The notes below the pieces were generated by a model. It did not search any database. It saw nothing but the letters and a program-made list of their open reading frames with translations, and was not told the origin of the DNA. A stretch of 34,988 nt of DNA from Oligoflexales bacterium (GTDB lineage Bacteria > Bdellovibrionota_B > Oligoflexia > Oligoflexales > Bog-1112): NCBI GenBank assembly GCA_017985985.1, contig JAGNWK010000023.1:1-34988 (forward strand). The letters are read 5' to 3'. Shown here piece by piece: positions 31,625 to 34,988 of the stretch (its first letter is position 1; every line of letters begins with the position of its first letter). Both the position numbers and the translations under genes were made by a program.

Positions 31625-33316
31625 CTAGAGTCCACGCATGGCAGACCATATTTCAGATTTATTGATGATTTCTTTCGATTTGATTTCGATGATTTTTTCA
31701 ATTTCATCTTGTAGATGGATATTTCCACAAGTTTTGGCCTCGGTCTCGGTCAGTAGAAATTGTTCCACCATCTGCTTGGTGGCTATTCCGAGAATGGCTA
31801 ATTTTAGGCTTGCTGTTACTACGGATTGGATAAAAAAGGTGCTTTTTGAAGCGTAGGAAAAGGCCGTTCTTGGCTCTCTAAAGATGGGGTTCGTCAGATC
31901 GCGGGCCTTGTTGTCATAATCTTCTAGGCTCATCTGACTACGATTTTGAAGTTCTTCGGGAGTGATCAGTTTTTTCTCGGAAGTGATATCTCCAAGCTGT
32001 CCATTGGTGACGTTTCGTTCTAAGACTTTCCTTCTAAATTTGTGAAGAACGCCCCACTCAGCGTTAAAGCGGTCAAGGAGACTTGGGGACTGGATGAGTT
32101 TCCCGTCAGGCCCTTCGATGAGGTATTTGCCCTGTACATAATCATATTCATAGAACAGGCCGTGCGAGTAGCGAATTTTTAGCTCCTTAGGATCAAAGGT
32201 CTGGAGTTCTCCGGTTGTTTGAAAGAGGGGCTCTTTTGTTGCCGGATTTTCCAGGTAGAATTCAACGCTTTTTGTGTTGGCTTCTGCTAACGGAATACTG
32301 CGGTGTTCTGGCCTGACAAGAAAGCCAGTCTGCTTATGAGAGACGAGAGTTATTCTCTCATCATTGATCCGAACGGTGTGTCTGCGCTTGAGGAGAATGT
32401 GCCAGGAATAAAGTTCGTTGATGTCATAGAGAGAAGTACCAAGACTGGCGAGAGCAGCGCTAGCAATTGTGATTTGCCAGATAAAGTCATCTATATCTTT
32501 TACAGTAGATCCAGGGGCCTCTGCTTTTTTGGCTGTACTCCCTGGACTTTCTGTGGTCTGGGCTTTCTTCGTGAACTGGAGGAGGCTCAAGACTTGTTCT
32601 TGTGGGAGTGATAGGAACAAGTGTTCCAGCTGTTGCAGGGTATAAGTCGAAAGTTTTTGAAAAGAAGCCTCGTCTTCTTTTGTCCAGTTTTTCATGCAGG
32701 CTTTGTTGGATAGGGATGCCAAATTTTGGATGGTTTGAAATAAAATTTTTGCTGACTCTAGAAGGCTTATGCGCGATTCTTCTTGTTCGATGAGCAAACT
32801 TGCAAGTTTGATTTCGCGGGGTGTTTCGAGGAGATTGTGTTCAGGATTTTTCTCTGAGCGTAGGTCTGTTACACATCCCTCTTTCTTACAGAGCTGAAGT
32901 TCGAGGGTGTATTCCTTAGTGAAAAGAGGGAAGGAGATAGAGCTGTTCCTTGTGTAGCCTACAAGGCATTCTTTAAAAACAGAAGGTAGCTCTTCTTCAG
33001 ATTTTCCAGCTATAGGACAGGCTTTATATACGATCATAGTGTACAGAGGGGGAAGGGGACTTGGATCTAGTTCTGGACTTTTTGGAGCGTCTTTCAAGCT
33101 GATTCTTGGCAGTTGGAAAAGGTCTAGATCTATGTAGTCGAGAAAAAAGGGACTTTTGCTAGATTTTTGAACTGTAGTCCCCCCAGCAGGAAGGATCTTT
33201 TCAGGGGTGTTAAGTTCTGCTTTAGGTGCTTTCAAGTTAGGTGCTTTGCGAGATGCACAGGAAAGAGAGAGAAAGAGAAAGAGTGAGGTGGTAAATCCTT
33301 TAGAAAAACTTGGCAT
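31625..33316 (-). CDS. Putative large lipoprotein, function unknown
   Basis: 563 residues. A signal peptide ends at LSLSC, making Cys20 the likely lipidated residue. A Pro/Lys-rich linker follows. Residues about 95-160 carry spaced cysteines (YKACPIAG, FKECLVGY, LQLCKKEGCVT). A short internal duplication SPGSTAKK/APGSTVKD occurs near 258-275. Two hydrophobic stretches lie in the body (ITIASAALASLGTSLY, and FFIQSVVTASLKLAILGI near 500), and the tail is charged. The layout of lipobox variant, cysteine block, late hydrophobic segment and charged tail resembles the lipoprotein at 15329-16663, but overall similarity is low. It is the first gene of the cluster with the DGQHR and GIY-YIG genes. Confidence 0.62.
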   Translation of the reverse strand: MPSFSKGFTTSLFLFLSLSCASRKAPNLKAPKAELNTPEKILPAGGTTVQKSSKSPFFLDYIDLDLFQLPRISLKDAPKSPELDPSPLPPLYTMIVYKACPIAGKSEEELPSVFKECLVGYTRNSSISFPLFTKEYTLELQLCKKEGCVTDLRSEKNPEHNLLETPREIKLASLLIEQEESRISLLESAKILFQTIQNLASLSNKACMKNWTKEDEASFQKLSTYTLQQLEHLFLSLPQEQVLSLLQFTKKAQTTESPGSTAKKAEAPGSTVKDIDDFIWQITIASAALASLGTSLYDINELYSWHILLKRRHTVRINDERITLVSHKQTGFLVRPEHRSIPLAEANTKSVEFYLENPATKEPLFQTTGELQTFDPKELKIRYSHGLFYEYDYVQGKYLIEGPDGKLIQSPSLLDRFNAEWGVLHKFRRKVLERNVTNGQLGDITSEKKLITPEELQNRSQMSLEDYDNKARDLTNPIFREPRTAFSYASKSTFFIQSVVTASLKLAILGIATKQMVEQFLLTETEAKTCGNIHLQDEIEKIIEIKSKEIINKSEIWSAMRGL

Positions 33317-33341
33317 GGCTACCTCATGTCGGGTGTGTGTC

Positions 33342-33412
33342 GCAAGGAGGGGGTAGGGGAACTACCAGTTGGTGTTTCAGGTGTTCCTAATATGTAACTC
33401 CCCCTCCTCTTT
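33342..33412 (-). repeat. Palindromic intergenic repeat (copy F)
   Basis: Read on the minus strand, CCAACTGGTAGTTCCCCTAC and CCCCTCCTTGC match the right half of the family (plus-strand 33342-33370). The whole gap also has GGAGGGGG (about 33346) facing CCCCCTCC (about 33400). This gives a hairpin between the end of nadV and the start of the lipoprotein gene, which may act as terminator for nadV. Confidence 0.65.
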
Positions 33413-33415
33413 GTA

Positions 33416-34822
33416 TCATTGTGCTCTATTTCTAATTTCTGTGAAGGAGGTGTCTTTTATCAATACACCATTGAGGAAGACGGTTTCAAGCAGGTCTTGG
33501 GCTTTTTGAGCAGCTTCCGAGTGCGGAGAGATTTTTTTTGTGATGTAAGTCCCATCTTCTTGGCGATTCAAGATGAGGCGTCCCGGTTTCGAACTCTTTC
33601 CAGGATCCGTTATAGGCGCTTTGAAGACATCTCTCCAATTTTCATCTTGCTTGAGAGCCGAGCATTTGAACGCAAACTTATGCGTATCACGATCAAGTTT
33701 TTGGAGGAGAGCGGCTCCTGCTCCAAAGGTCAGATTGCTGGCAGACCAGGTTTCTTTTTCCATGATCTCAAGTATTCTTGCAATGGAGTCACGGTTTACC
33801 CCATCTCCTAGTATGATGCGGACATGGGGATCGAGTTCTCTATAGCCTTTTGAATTGATGTTGGTTCCAAATTTTTCGCCTAGTATTCTGAGTACAGATA
33901 AGGTGACCTCTTCCGGTTTACCTGAGTCAGGACGGATGACTAGGGTGCCCTTGCGGTTAAGAACTTTCTCTTTCAGTCTTTCCCCCCAAATTTCGGAGCA
34001 AGCCTTATAGATATCGTAGGAATCAGAAACGACAGCGACATGCCCCTCAGGGAATTTTTCGAGCATATTGAGGAAGGCCTTTTCTTCCCCCTCTCTTCCC
34101 CAGGCAGTCATGGTGGAGTGCTCGGAGGCAGGGATGCTAAATCCTGCAATTCCTTCGTCGAGCCCATAGTATTGACGAATAAGGACTAGAGCAGCGACTG
34201 TATCTGTCCCCTTAAAATTGATGAGATGAGCGGCCCCCCCTATCCCCGCACTTTCTTCAGAAGAGACTCCTCGATAACCGAAATCATGGAGCTTGAAATC
34301 AAGTCCTTCGATTCCACCTGTTTTCTCTAAAAACTTTTGAACCAGGGCTTTGATGGAGTAAGAGCGAGTAGCCACGGTGGCGGGGTACCAAACTTTGGAG
34401 AGTAGGGTTTCGAGCCAGCTTGTGAGCCAGTAACAACGAGGATCTGTGTTTTCAACAGTCATCAGCACATTTTGGGTGTCGATGAGGGTTCCTTCGGGAG
34501 CGCTTTTGATCTTGATGGGGAGGTGGCCTTTATGTTTTTCCCAAATATAGGTCCACCCCTCTTTGTTGAAGAGGGCTTTCCCGAAGTGCTGAGCATAGAT
34601 GGCTTCAGCCTCTTCAATTTTTTTGGGGTCGACGATGGGCCCTGTAAGATATTTTTTTAGATAGTACTGCAGGCCGAACCAAAGAATTTTAGGTTCCATC
34701 CCACCGCGAGATTCGAAGTAGCTATAAACAGTCTCTGTTCCTGGGGGATACTGCCAAGCATGGCTCACCTTGTAGGAATCCGTAGCGAGACAAATATTAA
34801 AATCTTGATTTCTAGCAAACAT
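33416..34822 (-). CDS. nadV: Nicotinamide phosphoribosyltransferase (NAMPT)
   Basis: Makes nicotinamide mononucleotide from nicotinamide and PRPP, the salvage entry to NAD. The 468 residues match vertebrate-type NAMPT closely: FNICLATDSYKVSHAWQYPPG, ENTDPRCYWLTSWLETLL, KLHDFGYRGVSSEESAGIG and FKGTDTVAALVLIRQYYG. The catalytic histidine lies in PASEHSTMTAWG, the PRPP-site acid in VIRPDSGKP, and GDGVN follows. The ATG at 34822 is chosen because the product then begins MFARNQDFN like relatives; the open frame runs on to 34969 only because it crosses a repeat element. The ribosome site is weak. It lies upstream of, and on the same strand as, the lipoprotein/DGQHR/nuclease cluster, with a hairpin repeat between. 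Confidence 0.95.
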   Translation of the reverse strand: MFARNQDFNICLATDSYKVSHAWQYPPGTETVYSYFESRGGMEPKILWFGLQYYLKKYLTGPIVDPKKIEEAEAIYAQHFGKALFNKEGWTYIWEKHKGHLPIKIKSAPEGTLIDTQNVLMTVENTDPRCYWLTSWLETLLSKVWYPATVATRSYSIKALVQKFLEKTGGIEGLDFKLHDFGYRGVSSEESAGIGGAAHLINFKGTDTVAALVLIRQYYGLDEGIAGFSIPASEHSTMTAWGREGEEKAFLNMLEKFPEGHVAVVSDSYDIYKACSEIWGERLKEKVLNRKGTLVIRPDSGKPEEVTLSVLRILGEKFGTNINSKGYRELDPHVRIILGDGVNRDSIARILEIMEKETWSASNLTFGAGAALLQKLDRDTHKFAFKCSALKQDENWRDVFKAPITDPGKSSKPGRLILNRQEDGTYITKKISPHSEAAQKAQDLLETVFLNGVLIKDTSFTEIRNRAQ

Positions 34823-34840
34823 AAAGAAGCCTGTGTTTAG

Positions 34841-34897
34841 CAAGGAGGGTTTAGGGGAGAGCTTGCTCTGAGCGAGTGGGTGCGCAACTGGTTCCCC
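34841..34897 (-). repeat. Palindromic intergenic repeat (copy G)
   Basis: On the minus strand it reads GGGGAACCAGTTGCGCACCC, then ACTCGCTCAGAGCAAGC, then TCTCCCCTAAACCCTCCTTG, collinear with copy D. It lies just upstream of the nadV start, in what would be its leader. An open frame through the repeat falsely extends nadV. Confidence 0.75.
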
Positions 34898-34988
34898 AAA
34901 AAGCAGACAACTAGACAAAAAATTTCTGCCAGTCCCCACCGAGACCGTGGGTGAGTTCAACAGCCCCATTGGTTTTTAAGATTAAAAG

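Noticed and set aside
34823..34969. In-frame 49-residue N-terminal extension of nadV
   Set aside because: It is the translation of repeat copy G; relatives begin close to the MFARNQDFN segment.
1..34988. tRNA, rRNA and CRISPR arrays
   Set aside because: No cloverleaf with TTCGA loop and CCA-type end, no rRNA segment and no regularly spaced direct repeats were recognised by eye.

Overview
The window carries chromosomal genes of a Gram-negative (LPS-making), flagellated bacterium. LpxD and HldD (lipid A and core heptose), an Omp85-type outer-membrane protein, a GspC-like secretion protein and lipoproteins with signal peptides show an outer membrane. FlgE shows a flagellum. The mix of RecD2, S15-PNPase-dUTPase, a GspC-like PDZ protein and large unknown lipoproteins would fit a former deltaproteobacterium, for example Bdellovibrionota/Oligoflexia. 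That placement is inferred from gene content only and is weak. Base composition looks moderate throughout, and no large foreign island stands out.

Layout. 1-127: 3' end of a group II intron (domains V and VI), cut by the window edge. 227-1549: flgE, minus strand. 1869-2642: a degenerate receiver-like protein. 2783-7052: a three-gene ABC importer operon of the Fe3+/polyamine type (binding protein, ATPase, fused double permease). 7077-7517: a ribosome hibernation factor on the minus strand. 7626-11431: RecD2 helicase, then an Omp85-like protein. 11650-12261: a small membrane protein. 12402-13403: a GspC-like PDZ protein. 13495-14196: a LOG-family protein. 14286-16663: HldD and a lipoprotein, separated by a perfect 21-bp hairpin. 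16795-19219: a CitE-like aldolase and LpxD. 19414-20310: an HTH plus degenerate IrrE/ImmA-like protein. 20484-21131: a RibD-C-like reductase. 21371-24202: rpsO-pnp-dut. 24295-25617: aspartate kinase. 25629-27987: a PhnP-like phosphodiesterase, alanine dehydrogenase and a small hypothetical. 28139-29113: a MarR-GNAT fusion. 29334-29971: an exported-protein gene that looks frameshifted. 30147-33316: a three-gene minus-strand cluster of lipoprotein, DGQHR-domain protein and GIY-YIG nuclease. 33416-34822: nicotinamide phosphoribosyltransferase.

The second layer of interest is repetitive DNA. A palindromic intergenic repeat (core GGGGAACCARYTGCGCA, then TTTCCCC, then CCCCTCCTTG) occurs at least seven times. 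One copy has been split by another palindromic repeat of the CATTGCGAGGAGC type. A third repeat type, the one encoding peptides like STSLRTGSVEG, sits in frame inside lysC. The best candidate for an undescribed functional unit is the lipoprotein/DGQHR/GIY-YIG operon, in which the last two genes are coupled by an ATGA overlap.
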